A DNA stretch of 19,325 bases from Candidatus Electronema nielsenii (GTDB taxonomy: Bacteria; Desulfobacterota; Desulfobulbia; Desulfobulbales; Desulfobulbaceae), in contig JAGIXO010000023.1 of the NCBI GenBank assembly GCA_026122915.1, positions 1 through 19,325 of the forward strand. Reading direction: 5' to 3'. Both the position numbers and the translations under genes were made by a program. The notes beneath the pieces were generated by a model, which saw only the letters and a list, made by a program, of their open reading frames with translations, made no database searches and was not told where the DNA came from. Below, in pieces: positions 1 to 7,091 of this stretch; positions within the stretch are counted from its first letter, which is position 1; every line of letters starts with the position of its first letter.

Positions 1-105
1 GTTTGGGGGTTTGTGGTGTGCTTGGGCCTCGCTGCCGTCCAGCGGAGGCAGAATTGCAACATGCAGCAGCTCGGCTACTTTTTCGAGATCGGTTTTTTCG
101 GGCAT
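1..105 (-). CDS. Hypothetical protein, N-terminal 35 codons only
   Basis: This is the start of a minus-strand gene that continues beyond the left edge of the window. The visible protein begins MPEKTDLEKVAELLHVAILP and runs on into a Pro/His-rich stretch, with no stop codon before the edge. I chose the ATG at 105 because GAGG lies about six bases upstream. An in-frame ATG at 117 is possible but has no ribosome binding site. A good sigma70-type promoter (144-172) lies just upstream and supports expression. Too little is visible to assign a family or function. Confidence 0.6.
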   Translation of the reverse strand, partial: MPEKTDLEKVAELLHVAILPPLDGSEAQAHHKPPN

Positions 106-143
106 GACGGGCCTCATTGGAGGGAATTGACAGGATAAATCCG

Positions 144-172
144 AGCGTAACTCTGCGGATTAACTTTGTCAA
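144..172 (-). promoter_or_regulatory. Sigma70-type promoter of the left-edge gene
   Basis: On the minus strand a perfect -35 box TTGACA (172-167) is followed after exactly 17 bases by TACGCT (149-144), a weak -10 box that keeps the T, A and final T. Transcription would start near 137, about 30 bases before the ATG at 105. The A/T-rich repeats at 227-303 lie directly upstream. Confidence 0.55.
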
Positions 173-201
173 GAAAAAAAGAGGTTGTTCAGGCGGGCCT
201 G

Positions 202-214
202 CGAACCGGGTTCG
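202..214. repeat. Short palindrome CGAACC-G-GGTTCG
   Basis: A perfect 6-bp inverted repeat around a single base lies about 30 bp upstream of the -35 box at 167-172. The flanking GCC/GGC bases could extend the stem across a one-base bulge. It could be an operator half-site pair or a small hairpin. No T-run follows directly on either strand, so it is not a convincing terminator. Confidence 0.35.
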
Positions 215-226
215 GGCGGGAGAAAG

Positions 227-260
227 TATATTTTTTCTATAAAAAGGTAGAAAAAATATA
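227..260. repeat. Perfect 13-bp inverted repeat in A/T-rich spacer
   Basis: TATATTTTTTCTA (227-239) and TAGAAAAAATATA (248-260) are exact reverse complements separated by 8 bases. The pair lies upstream of the promoter at 144-172. It could be a protein-binding palindrome or an A/U-rich hairpin. The right arm overlaps the first unit of the 21-bp direct repeats. Confidence 0.6.
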
Positions 261-303
261 TCTGGAAATAGGAAAAATGTATTTCGAGGTATAAAAAATG
301 TAT
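241..303 (-). repeat. Three A/T-rich direct repeats with 21-bp spacing
   Basis: Read on the minus strand, three consecutive 21-bp units (303-283, 282-262, 261-241) each begin ATAYATTTTT and then diverge. The spacing is two helical turns, so the T-tracts face the same side of the DNA. They lie between htpG and the promoter of the left-edge gene. The 106-418 gap holds these repeats, the 13-bp inverted repeat, the promoter at 144-172, the short palindrome at 202-214 and the hairpin at 383-410. I see no gene in it. Confidence 0.55.
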
Positions 304-382
304 TAAAAGACAGGCGCGACTATTTTCTTCATCTCTTTTTTTCTATGAGAAAACAGTCCGCGTATATTTTTTGACGGATGGT

Positions 383-410
383 GTAAGGGCGAAAAATCTT
401 TCGCCCTTAC
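383..410. repeat. Dispersed palindromic repeat, copy 1
   Basis: Two perfectly complementary 12-base arms (383-394 GTAAGGGCGAAA and 399-410) enclose the four-base loop AATC (plus strand). The element starts 8 bases after the htpG stop. A closely related element occurs at 10688-10715, also just after the stop of a minus-strand gene. It could end or stabilise the htpG transcript. No proper U-run follows the stem on the minus strand, so a dispersed REP- or MITE-like repeat fits better than a plain intrinsic terminator. Confidence 0.75.
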
Positions 411-418
411 AAAATGTC

Positions 419-2287
419 TCACACCGCCATCCGCTCCATAATCCGGTAGCTTCTGCTGACCATCTGCTGCGGATCAACGAGCAGCCCGGCCTGAATCATG
501 GCGTTGTCGTAAATCTGCTCGGCCAGCTCCTTGGCAAAATCCTGATCTTTGACGCGCAGATCAGCCACTTTTCTGATCAGCGGGCTGGCCGGATTGATCT
601 CCATGTCCTTCTTGTTGCCCATCGTCATCGGATTGTGCTTGCCATGATTCTGACTGGACAAAATCCGCTCCATTGTCGCGGTGATATGACCGCCCACGCT
701 GACAATCATGGCCGGGCTGTCCACCAGCCGGTGGGACGGCTTGACCTCCTGAACCCGCTCGCCCAGAATTTCCTTCATCCATTTGCAGAGCGAAGTCTGG
801 ACGGCATCAGCAAGCTGCTCTTTCTGCTCTTTCTGCTCTTCTTTTTCTGTTGATTCCGGCAAACGGAGGTCGGCGCGGTCGGCAGAACGCAGCTCTTTCT
901 CATCAAATTTGCCGAGATGCGACAGCACAAAGTCGTCAATCGGCTCTAATGTGTAAATAATCTCAATGCCACGCTTCCTGAACATCTCGGCATACGGGCC
1001 GTTCTCCGCCGCAGTCCTGCTTTGGCCGCTGATGTAGTAAATCTCTTTCTGTCCCTCCTTCATCCGGCTGACATAATCCTCTAAAGATGTCATCACGCCC
1101 GCCTCAGTTGCCGATGATTCAAACAGGAGCAATTTGGCAATTTCCTCCTGATACTCGAAATCATTTGCCACGCCTTCTTTGATGAAGATGCCAAATGTTT
1201 TCCAGAAGGAAACGTACTGCTCTTTGTTACTGCGCGCTTCCTCATCCAAGAATTTGAGGAAGCGTTTGGTTATGACCCGGCGCAATTTGGCGACAAGCGC
1301 GTTGTCCTGAAGCGACTGGCGGGAGATGTTCAGCGGCAGGTCTTCGGAATCCACCACGCCTTTGAGAAAACGCAGCCATTCCGGCATGATACTCTTGCTG
1401 TGCTGATCAATCAGCACCCGGCGGCAGTACAGATTCACGCCCGGATCCATGCGGCCTAAACCGATGGACTCGAAGTTGTCTTTCGGGACAAAAAGCAGGG
1501 CGTTGATGGCCAGCGGGGTGTCGGCGGAGAAATGGAAGCGCAGCATCGGCTCGTCATAGCCGTTGCCGATAAACTTATAAAACTCGGTGTATTCCTCGTC
1601 TTTGATCTCGCTTTTCGAGCGCGTCCAGATGGCTTCAACGGTATTGACTTTTTTGCCGTCAACCTTGACCGGGAAGGGGATGAAGGCCGAATATTGCTTG
1701 ATAATCCGCTCGATGGTGAACTCCTCGGCGTACTCCTGTGCATCCTCCTTCAGCTCCATGATGATTTTGGTGCCGCGATGCAGGCCGTCGCAGGGGCTGA
1801 TCGTGTAGGTGCCGTTGCCGTCGGAGAACCATTCGTGGCCTTGGCTGCCGTCCCAGGAGCGGGTTTGCACTTTGACCGTCTTGGCCGCCATGAACGCCGA
1901 GTAGAAGCCCACGCCGAACTTGCCGATCAGACTGACATCTTTCTTCGCTGACTCAGCCAGCTCGGCGAGGAATTTGCCAGAGCCGGAATGGGCGATGGTA
2001 CCCAAATTAGCTTCCAGCTCTTCGGCGGTCATGCCAATGCCGGTGTCGGTGATGGTCAAAATGTGCTTCTTGTTATTGCATTTGATGCTGATTTCCAGCG
2101 GCACATGGGCATCAAATTCCGGCTTCTCAGTCAGCGAGATATGGCGGAACTTCTCCAGCGCGTCCGCAGCGTTGGAGACGAGTTCACGGACAAAGATATC
2201 CCGCTCAGTGTAGAGCGAATGGATAACAATATCGAGAACCTTTCTGGTCTCGGCCTGAAATTCTTTGGTCTGAGCCTGTGCGGTCAT
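419..2287 (-). CDS. htpG: Molecular chaperone HtpG (Hsp90)
   Basis: Cytosolic ATP-dependent Hsp90 chaperone, a homodimer that remodels client proteins with the DnaK system. It has 622 residues, the usual bacterial length. The N-terminal GHKL ATPase domain shows RELVSNAADALEK (catalytic E35, Mg-binding N39), DTGIGM (adenine-contacting D81) and the lid motif GKFGVGFYSAF. A middle domain and a C-terminal dimerisation domain follow. I chose the ATG at 2287 because the protein then begins MTAQAQTKEFQAETRKVLDI, as the family expects, and GAGGG lies just upstream. An upstream in-frame extension of 26 codons has no family resemblance. The linker before the C-terminal domain contains an EQK repeat coded by a 9-bp tandem repeat. 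No CIRCE element is visible upstream. Confidence 0.97.
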   Translation of the reverse strand: MTAQAQTKEFQAETRKVLDIVIHSLYTERDIFVRELVSNAADALEKFRHISLTEKPEFDAHVPLEISIKCNNKKHILTITDTGIGMTAEELEANLGTIAHSGSGKFLAELAESAKKDVSLIGKFGVGFYSAFMAAKTVKVQTRSWDGSQGHEWFSDGNGTYTISPCDGLHRGTKIIMELKEDAQEYAEEFTIERIIKQYSAFIPFPVKVDGKKVNTVEAIWTRSKSEIKDEEYTEFYKFIGNGYDEPMLRFHFSADTPLAINALLFVPKDNFESIGLGRMDPGVNLYCRRVLIDQHSKSIMPEWLRFLKGVVDSEDLPLNISRQSLQDNALVAKLRRVITKRFLKFLDEEARSNKEQYVSFWKTFGIFIKEGVANDFEYQEEIAKLLLFESSATEAGVMTSLEDYVSRMKEGQKEIYYISGQSRTAAENGPYAEMFRKRGIEIIYTLEPIDDFVLSHLGKFDEKELRSADRADLRLPESTEKEEQKEQKEQLADAVQTSLCKWMKEILGERVQEVKPSHRLVDSPAMIVSVGGHITATMERILSSQNHGKHNPMTMGNKKDMEINPASPLIRKVADLRVKDQDFAKELAEQIYDNAMIQAGLLVDPQQMVSRSYRIMERMAV

Positions 2288-2503
2288 GATGAACACCCTC
2301 TGTAGCGGATATTTTTTTATGGTCTGTCGTGTATATCTGTGGTTAAGTAACAGATTGTGCCGCAACAGTAAGCACGATCAGGCCGCTGTCAAGAAGGGGA
2401 GGAGAAGGTTAGGGCAACGCAGCTCCGCTGTTGACGCACTCTCCCTTTGCTGGATAAATGAACTTGGGCAACTCCTTACCAAAACTCATCGGTAAAGAAC
2501 AAG
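2288..2503. other. Divergent intergenic region between htpG and the YkgJ-type gene
   Basis: This spacer of about 216 bp lies between two divergent starts. On the minus strand TTGACA (2392-2387) could serve htpG, but no convincing -10 box follows at 16-18 bases, and I cannot fit a clear heat-shock sigma32 promoter. On the plus strand there is a weak promoter at 2431-2458. No convincing small gene or RNA was seen. Confidence 0.4.
2431..2458 (+). promoter_or_regulatory. Possible promoter of the YkgJ-type gene
   Basis: TTGACG (2431-2436), a 16-base spacer and GATAAA (2453-2458) resemble a sigma70 promoter about 45 bases before the ATG at 2504. The -10 box matches four of six positions, so this is tentative. 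Confidence 0.35.
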
Positions 2504-3070
2504 ATGGATAACAATGACTATCAGGAAGCTGTTGATTTTGCCATTGCAAATTTCGAGAAAATTGAACAGAGCCTTCCAAATTCTATCAAAGAAAGAGAAG
2601 AGAAGCTCTTTGGTAAAATGCTAAGTCGGAAACTTAACCCTCTGAATAACCTAAGAATGCTATATTCAGAGATAGATATAATCTATTCCCATCTTGGAAA
2701 GATGATTGTATGCGACAGAGGATGCAGTCATTGCTGTTATCAAGATATAGCAATATCAGAACTTGAGGCCGAGTATATTTTTAAAAATACAAAAGCAAAG
2801 AGGGTTAGACCTGAAATCGTACCGAATGAGCTGAACGGCCCATGCCCTTTTCTGGAAAATCATCAATGTTCTATATATCCATTTAGACCTTTCTTGTGCA
2901 GGAGACATGTATCTCTTGCTAACTCACCACGATGGTGCGAGCAAGATGTCTGCAATAAATATGAATTTCCATTATTTAGCTCATCAGAAGTGGATAAAAG
3001 TTATGCGTATTTGTTGGTCAGCAGTCAAAAAGAGAAAATATATAATAATATTCGTCAAGTATTTAGATAA
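2504..3070 (+). CDS. YkgJ-type CxxCxxCC (zinc/iron-chelating) family protein
   Basis: This 188-residue protein has the family's cysteine signature C70-x3-C74-x2-C77-C78, then C114, C122 and C132 in a CPFLENHQCSIYPFRPFLC context, and further cysteines at 145 and 150. These cysteines are thought to bind zinc or an iron-sulfur cluster, and the biochemical role of the family is mostly unknown. No signal peptide or membrane segment is visible, so it is probably cytosolic. The start is the only reasonable ATG, with a weak purine-rich ribosome site. The DNA is clearly more A/T-rich than htpG and hemY on either side, which suggests transfer. It lies 51 bases before the hemY start and may be co-transcribed with it. 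Confidence 0.75.
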   Translation: MDNNDYQEAVDFAIANFEKIEQSLPNSIKEREEKLFGKMLSRKLNPLNNLRMLYSEIDIIYSHLGKMIVCDRGCSHCCYQDIAISELEAEYIFKNTKAKRVRPEIVPNELNGPCPFLENHQCSIYPFRPFLCRRHVSLANSPRWCEQDVCNKYEFPLFSSSEVDKSYAYLLVSSQKEKIYNNIRQVFR

Positions 3071-3121
3071 TTCTAACCGTCTGCGCGACAGCTACAATCC
3101 TTTTCACCAGCCTTGCCCGCC

Positions 3122-4528
3122 ATGAATTTATCCAAAGATGTCTTGATCATCGGAGCCGGTTTGTCCGGCCTTGCCACCGCCACGTTCCTCAAGCACAAGC
3201 AGCCGGATATTTCTCTGTTAGTCATTGAGCGGGAAGAACAGCCCGGCGGGGCAGTGCGCTCGCATTTGGAGGAAGGCTATCTTGCTGAAGGCGGGCCGCA
3301 TGGCTTTCTCGACAACTGTTTGGAAAGCCGGGTGTTGATTCACGAGGCTGGCTTGAGCAATGAAGTGGAAAAGGCCCCGCTCTCCAAATTTGTCCGCTAC
3401 ATCTGTTTGGACGGCAAGCTCAATCTCATCCCGCAAAGTCCGGGCAAGATCATCAGGGCACCGCTGATGTCCTGGCCTGCCAAGTTCCGAGTCATGGCTG
3501 ATTTATGGAAAAAGCCTTTGCCGGATGAGCCGACCGTTGCTCAGTGGATTGAACACCGTTTCGGCAAGGCCATGCTGCCTTTTGCCGATGCGGTCTTCAC
3601 CGGCACTTATGCGGGCGACATTGAGCGGCTGAAAATAGAAGGCGTGATGCCCGGCCTGCGCAAATTGGAGCTGGAGTATAGCTCGGTGCTGCGCGGCGGC
3701 ATCGCCAAGATGCTTACCGCGAGAAAGGAAAAAAAGGGCAAGAAGCGGAAAGGGCTGCCCGCGATGACCAGCTTCCGCACCGGCATGGCCCGCTTGCCGC
3801 AAGCGATGGCTGCCAAGCTGATTCCTAATCAGGAAATCATGTACCGCACCGCTGCCCGCAGTGTTGAACAGACCGGCAACGGCTGGCTCGTCCGCACCGG
3901 CCAGCTTGAATTGCACGCCCGGCATCTGATCATCGCCCTGCCGGTCAACCGCTGCCTTGAATTGCTGGTCGGCGCAGGTTTGCCGGAACCGCCCATGCAG
4001 TCCATCCCGGAAGCCAAACTCGCCACCGTGGCAATGGGCTTTGCCGCTGACAAGGCCAAGGTTCCTTTCGGCTTTGGCTATCTTGCCCCGGAACAGGAAC
4101 AGCGTTTCGCCCTTGGCACCCTCTTTTCCTCGCACATGTTTCCGGGCCGCGCCCCAGAAGGACATCTTTTGCTGGAATCTTTAGTTGGCGGACGCAGACA
4201 CCCGGAGCGGCTGGAACTGCCAGATGAGGAAATTGTTAAGAATGTGTATGACGACATCCGCCAGCTCATGGATTTGCCGGAACCGCCGGTCTTCAGCCGG
4301 GTGCTGCGGCCCCGCTGGGGCATCCCGCAAATGGAGGAAGGCTATCCTGCTCTCCTCGCCTGGCGGAACCAGATGCACGAGATGGTGGACAGTCTCCATC
4401 TCTGCGGCTTTGGCTGGCAAGGCATAGGTATTAATGATATGCACAAAGAGGCATGGAAGGTGGCGAAGCGGATATTGAGCGGTGTGCAGAGCAGCGAAGG
4501 GCAGGAGATCAAAGGAGTGTATTTCTGA
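3122..4528 (+). CDS. hemY: Protoporphyrinogen oxidase, HemY type (FAD flavoprotein)
   Basis: Oxidises protoporphyrinogen IX (or coproporphyrinogen III in the coproheme branch) late in heme synthesis. The 468-residue protein begins with a dinucleotide-binding motif, IIGAGLSGL (G11, G13, G16), followed by VIEREEQPGG and GGPHGFLDN, the FAD-contacting pattern of the amine-oxidase/PPOX superfamily. It ends with the second FAD motif, CGFGWQGIGINDMHKEAW. Length and order fit HemY. Around residues 200-213 lies a strikingly Lys-rich loop (ARKEKKGKKRKG). I prefer the ATG at 3122 over an in-frame TTG three codons earlier, since neither has a clear ribosome site. The other heme genes are not in the window. 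Another member of the NAD(P)/FAD amine-oxidase superfamily is the main alternative. Confidence 0.85.
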   Translation: MNLSKDVLIIGAGLSGLATATFLKHKQPDISLLVIEREEQPGGAVRSHLEEGYLAEGGPHGFLDNCLESRVLIHEAGLSNEVEKAPLSKFVRYICLDGKLNLIPQSPGKIIRAPLMSWPAKFRVMADLWKKPLPDEPTVAQWIEHRFGKAMLPFADAVFTGTYAGDIERLKIEGVMPGLRKLELEYSSVLRGGIAKMLTARKEKKGKKRKGLPAMTSFRTGMARLPQAMAAKLIPNQEIMYRTAARSVEQTGNGWLVRTGQLELHARHLIIALPVNRCLELLVGAGLPEPPMQSIPEAKLATVAMGFAADKAKVPFGFGYLAPEQEQRFALGTLFSSHMFPGRAPEGHLLLESLVGGRRHPERLELPDEEIVKNVYDDIRQLMDLPEPPVFSRVLRPRWGIPQMEEGYPALLAWRNQMHEMVDSLHLCGFGWQGIGINDMHKEAWKVAKRILSGVQSSEGQEIKGVYF

Positions 4529-4605
4529 TCGGAGCAGGGCAGAAATCAAGTGGTTGCAATTCTAATTGCCTAACCCCCTTATTTATCCACTCCTGAACAC
4601 TGGAT

Positions 4606-4695
4606 TGGCGGAGGGACAGGGATTCGAACCCTGGGCGAGGTTTCCCCCGCAACGGTTTTCGAGACCGTCCCGTTCAGCCGCTCCGGCATCCCTCC
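4606..4695 (-). tRNA. tRNA-Ser (anticodon CGA)
   Basis: Read on the minus strand from 4695, acceptor arm GGAGGGA (4695-4689) pairs with TCCCTCC (4616-4610). Discriminator G and an encoded CCA follow. The anticodon stem ACGGT/ACCGT encloses the loop CTCGAAA, giving anticodon CGA, which reads UCG. The long variable arm is typical of tRNA-Ser, and the T arm contains GGTTCGAATCC. It lies between hemY (convergent) and the lipoprotein gene (divergent). Confidence 0.95.
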
Positions 4696-4704
4696 GTCTT
4701 CTGT

Positions 4705-4733
4705 TATTTACCCGCAAAAAGTCCGTTCGTCAA
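4705..4733 (-). promoter_or_regulatory. Promoter of tRNA-Ser
   Basis: On the minus strand TTGACG (4733-4728) is followed after 17 bases by TAAATA (4710-4705). The predicted start, near 4698, leaves only a few bases before the mature 5' end at 4695. Confidence 0.5.
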
Positions 4734-4746
4734 GCAGGACAAGCGG

Positions 4747-4775
4747 TTGACAAGCCTGCAAAATACATTTACTGT
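4747..4775 (+). promoter_or_regulatory. Possible promoter of the LEA14-like lipoprotein gene
   Basis: A perfect TTGACA (4747-4752), a 17-base spacer and TACTGT (4770-4775; three of six) lie about 60 bases before the ATG at 4837. It stands back to back with the tRNA promoter. The -10 box is weak. Confidence 0.4.
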
Positions 4776-4836
4776 TGATGGAACATATCCCAACCCTCTT
4801 GTTCCTAAACGAAATGTCATGTGTAACCATACGCCT

Positions 4837-5343
4837 ATGAAACCAATCTTACGCCCCCTTGCCCTGCTTTTCGCCTTATCTCTTGTGCTGATGCTCACAG
4901 GCTGTAGTTCTCTGTTCTGGAAGAAAAAGACCGAGCGGCCCACCGTTTCTTTGGCGGATATGGAACTGCAAGGCATCAAGGGATTGGAAACGATCTTTCG
5001 CCTACAGCTACGGGTGATCAATCCTGACGATGAACCGTTAGAAATTCGTGGCATGAACTGTGAGCTGAAGGTCAACGGCAAGTCCTTTGCTGATGGCATC
5101 AGCGACGAGCATGTCACCGTACCTGCCTCTGGTACGACTACGGTACCGGTGATGGTTTATGCGGGCATGTTCGACGTGGTGGGTTCGGTGATTGATCTGC
5201 TCCAGCAAAGCAATGCCCAGCAATCTGCTCCCAAAGCGGCCAAGCCGCTCCAGTACGAATTGACCGGCAGACTGCGTTTGGGTGAAAAAGGTGATGATAC
5301 CGTACCGTTCCAGCTCAAAGGCAGCTTGCCACCGGAGAAGTGA
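4837..5343 (+). CDS. LEA14/WHy-domain lipoprotein
   Basis: A 168-residue lipoprotein. Residues 1-23 form a lipoprotein signal (basic start, hydrophobic core, lipobox L20-T21-G22-C23), so the mature protein is tethered at C23 to a membrane facing the periplasm. A lysine-rich stretch (FWKKKTERP) follows, then a domain with the beta-strand pattern of the water-stress/LEA2 (WHy) family: a long run to INPDDEPLEIRGMNCEL and then VPASGTTTVPVMV. Bacterial members are small periplasmic proteins tied to stress or envelope stability, without a defined reaction. The ATG at 4837 was chosen because it gives a proper signal peptide. An upstream in-frame extension of 30 codons would spoil it. The stop overlaps a possible GTG of the next gene, so the two are probably co-transcribed. 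Confidence 0.8.
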   Translation: MKPILRPLALLFALSLVLMLTGCSSLFWKKKTERPTVSLADMELQGIKGLETIFRLQLRVINPDDEPLEIRGMNCELKVNGKSFADGISDEHVTVPASGTTTVPVMVYAGMFDVVGSVIDLLQQSNAQQSAPKAAKPLQYELTGRLRLGEKGDDTVPFQLKGSLPPEK

Positions 5344-5348
5344 CCATC

Positions 5349-5963
5349 ATGCGAGTGCTGCTGACCTTACCATCCGAACTGAAAGCAGAGCTGGCTGCAA
5401 TCTATCAGGCATTGCAGGAGGAATACGAGCGCGTCGCTGAACGCATTCCCCTGACCTGTCACGATTGCCCGGATAACTGCTGCGATTCTTGGTTCCATCA
5501 TCATACCTACAGCGAATGGGCATGGCTTTGGCAAGGACTGCGACAGCTTGATGAACCAATATTAGCTCGCATCACCGCACGGGCCGAAGACTCTATTCGG
5601 CAAAGCCAAGAACAGCTCGCCGCAGGCCAACTGCCCCGGATTATGTGTCCGCTGAACGAGGAAGGTCGGTGCAGTCTCTATGAACACCGGCTTTTGGTTT
5701 GTCGGATGCACGGTATCCCTGCCACCTTGACTCGCCCGGACGGGCAGCAGTTGCGTTTCCCTGGTTGCTTCCGCTGTCAGGAAATCGTGCAAGAGAACTA
5801 CCGCAGTGAACATGAGGCTCCGACTATGGATCGCACTCAGCTCTTCACCCAGTTAGCAGCCTTGGAATCCCGACTCCTCGGCGGTGACCGTCAGCTTTAT
5901 CCCAAGATCAAAAAAACTATCGCTGAAATGATCGTTCAAGGGCCGCCGACATTCAAGTTGTAG
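5349..5963 (+). CDS. YkgJ-type CxxCxxCC family protein (second in the window)
   Basis: A 204-residue protein with the cysteine pattern C37-x2-C40-x3-C44-C45, then C100-x7-C108-x9-C118 and C140-x2-C143, plus a histidine run FHHH at 49-52. This matches the CxxCxxCC (YkgJ) family thought to bind zinc or an Fe-S cluster. No signal peptide or membrane segment is present. GGAG lies 11 bases before the ATG at 5349. An alternative GTG at 5340 would overlap the upstream stop by four bases, so translational coupling with the lipoprotein gene is plausible either way. Unlike the YkgJ-type gene at 2504, its base composition matches its neighbours. It lies 71 bases before bioB. The substrate is unknown. 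Confidence 0.78.
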   Translation: MRVLLTLPSELKAELAAIYQALQEEYERVAERIPLTCHDCPDNCCDSWFHHHTYSEWAWLWQGLRQLDEPILARITARAEDSIRQSQEQLAAGQLPRIMCPLNEEGRCSLYEHRLLVCRMHGIPATLTRPDGQQLRFPGCFRCQEIVQENYRSEHEAPTMDRTQLFTQLAALESRLLGGDRQLYPKIKKTIAEMIVQGPPTFKL

Positions 5964-6034
5964 GATCGGCGTGGGCAAATGATTACCGATGAATGGTACA
6001 GGCAACGAAAATCCTCTACCGAGAGAGACCAACT

Positions 6035-7021
6035 ATGACCGATTTACTCCGAGATACATTCAGCATGATCACCGAGGGTACACCGGTCAGCCGGGAAATC
6101 GCCCTGCTGCTGGCCCGCTATCCTGACTCGCAAAAGCTCTGGTCAGCAGCTGACCGACTCCGCCACCGCTTCATGGGTGATCATTTTCACCTCTGTTCGA
6201 TCATTAACGCCCGCAGCGGGGGGTGCTCTGAGGACTGCCACTTCTGCGCTCAGTCGGCTCGCTATCAGACCAGCGCACCGGTCTATACCATGATCGATCA
6301 AGAAGAGGCTATGGCTATTGCCCGTGATAACGATGCGCACGGCGTACATCGCCTCTCGCTCGTAACCAGCGGACGTACTCTGGCAGGAGACAAGGAAACG
6401 TTCTCACAGTTTAATGCACTGTATGAGCAAATTCAGCGAGAAACGAGTATGGAGCTGTGCGCTTCAATGGGTTTGCTTGATCAAAGAAAAGCTGAAATGC
6501 TCGCAGCAATGGGGGTTAGTCGTTATCACTGCAATTTGGAAACCTGCGAGCGACAGTTCAGTACGATTTGCTCAACCCATACGTGGCACGACAAAGTAGA
6601 AACTCTGAAGACGGCAGCAACGGCAGGGATGTCGCTTTGCTCAGGCGGTATTATCGGCTTAGGTGAGAGTATGGGAGACCGGATTGAGTTGGCTTTAGAG
6701 CTGCGGCAGTTAGATATTCGTTCTATCCCGCTGAACATTCTCACCCCGATTGCTGGAACGCCGTTGGCTGATTTACAACCGTTGACTGTGCATGAGGTAC
6801 TCACCACAGTGGCCTTGTTCCGCTTTATTAATCCAGAGGCGGTGATCCGCATGGCCGGAGGTCGCCAGCAACTGGGTGCCGACCAACATCGCTGCTTTGC
6901 CGCTGGTGCTAACGGGGCGATAGTCGGCAATTACCTGACTACTGCGGGTATTTCGATTGACAAGGATTTAACTCGACTGAAAGAAATGGGCTTTATTGTT
7001 AAACGAATTACGCCGCACTGA
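6035..7021 (+). CDS. bioB: Biotin synthase (radical SAM), anaerobe-like variant
   Basis: Inserts sulfur into dethiobiotin, the last step of biotin synthesis, using S-adenosylmethionine. The 328-residue protein has the radical-SAM motif C64-x3-C68-x2-C71 binding the [4Fe-4S] cluster. Of the E. coli auxiliary-cluster ligands, C128 (here C142), C188 (C202) and R260 (R272) are kept. The position of C97 is Ser108 in the HRLSLVTSGR segment. Extra cysteines occur at 54, 166, 171 and 179. This resembles the type II biotin synthases described from obligate anaerobes, which carry a different auxiliary cluster. The ATG at 6035 has GAGAGAG about eight bases upstream. An in-frame ATG at 5993 has no ribosome site. 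No other bio gene is in the window. Confidence 0.93.
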   Translation: MTDLLRDTFSMITEGTPVSREIALLLARYPDSQKLWSAADRLRHRFMGDHFHLCSIINARSGGCSEDCHFCAQSARYQTSAPVYTMIDQEEAMAIARDNDAHGVHRLSLVTSGRTLAGDKETFSQFNALYEQIQRETSMELCASMGLLDQRKAEMLAAMGVSRYHCNLETCERQFSTICSTHTWHDKVETLKTAATAGMSLCSGGIIGLGESMGDRIELALELRQLDIRSIPLNILTPIAGTPLADLQPLTVHEVLTTVALFRFINPEAVIRMAGGRQQLGADQHRCFAAGANGAIVGNYLTTAGISIDKDLTRLKEMGFIVKRITPH

Positions 7022-7091
7022 TAGGTTGTATCTGCGCGGTTTATTCCTCAGATCTTTAATAGATGGAATCAGAATCCTGCCATAGAATGGC

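Noticed and set aside
2286..2495. 69-codon plus-strand ORF in the htpG upstream region
   Set aside because: Overlaps the htpG start, has no ribosome site, and its composition is not protein-like.
4556..4569. Inverted repeat GCAATT-CT-AATTGC after hemY as a terminator
   Set aside because: The stem is short and A/T-rich, and no T-run follows on either strand.
4566..4778. 70-codon plus-strand ORF reading GQGFEPWARFPPQRFSRP
   Set aside because: It is the reverse strand of the tRNA-Ser gene, a well-known false ORF.
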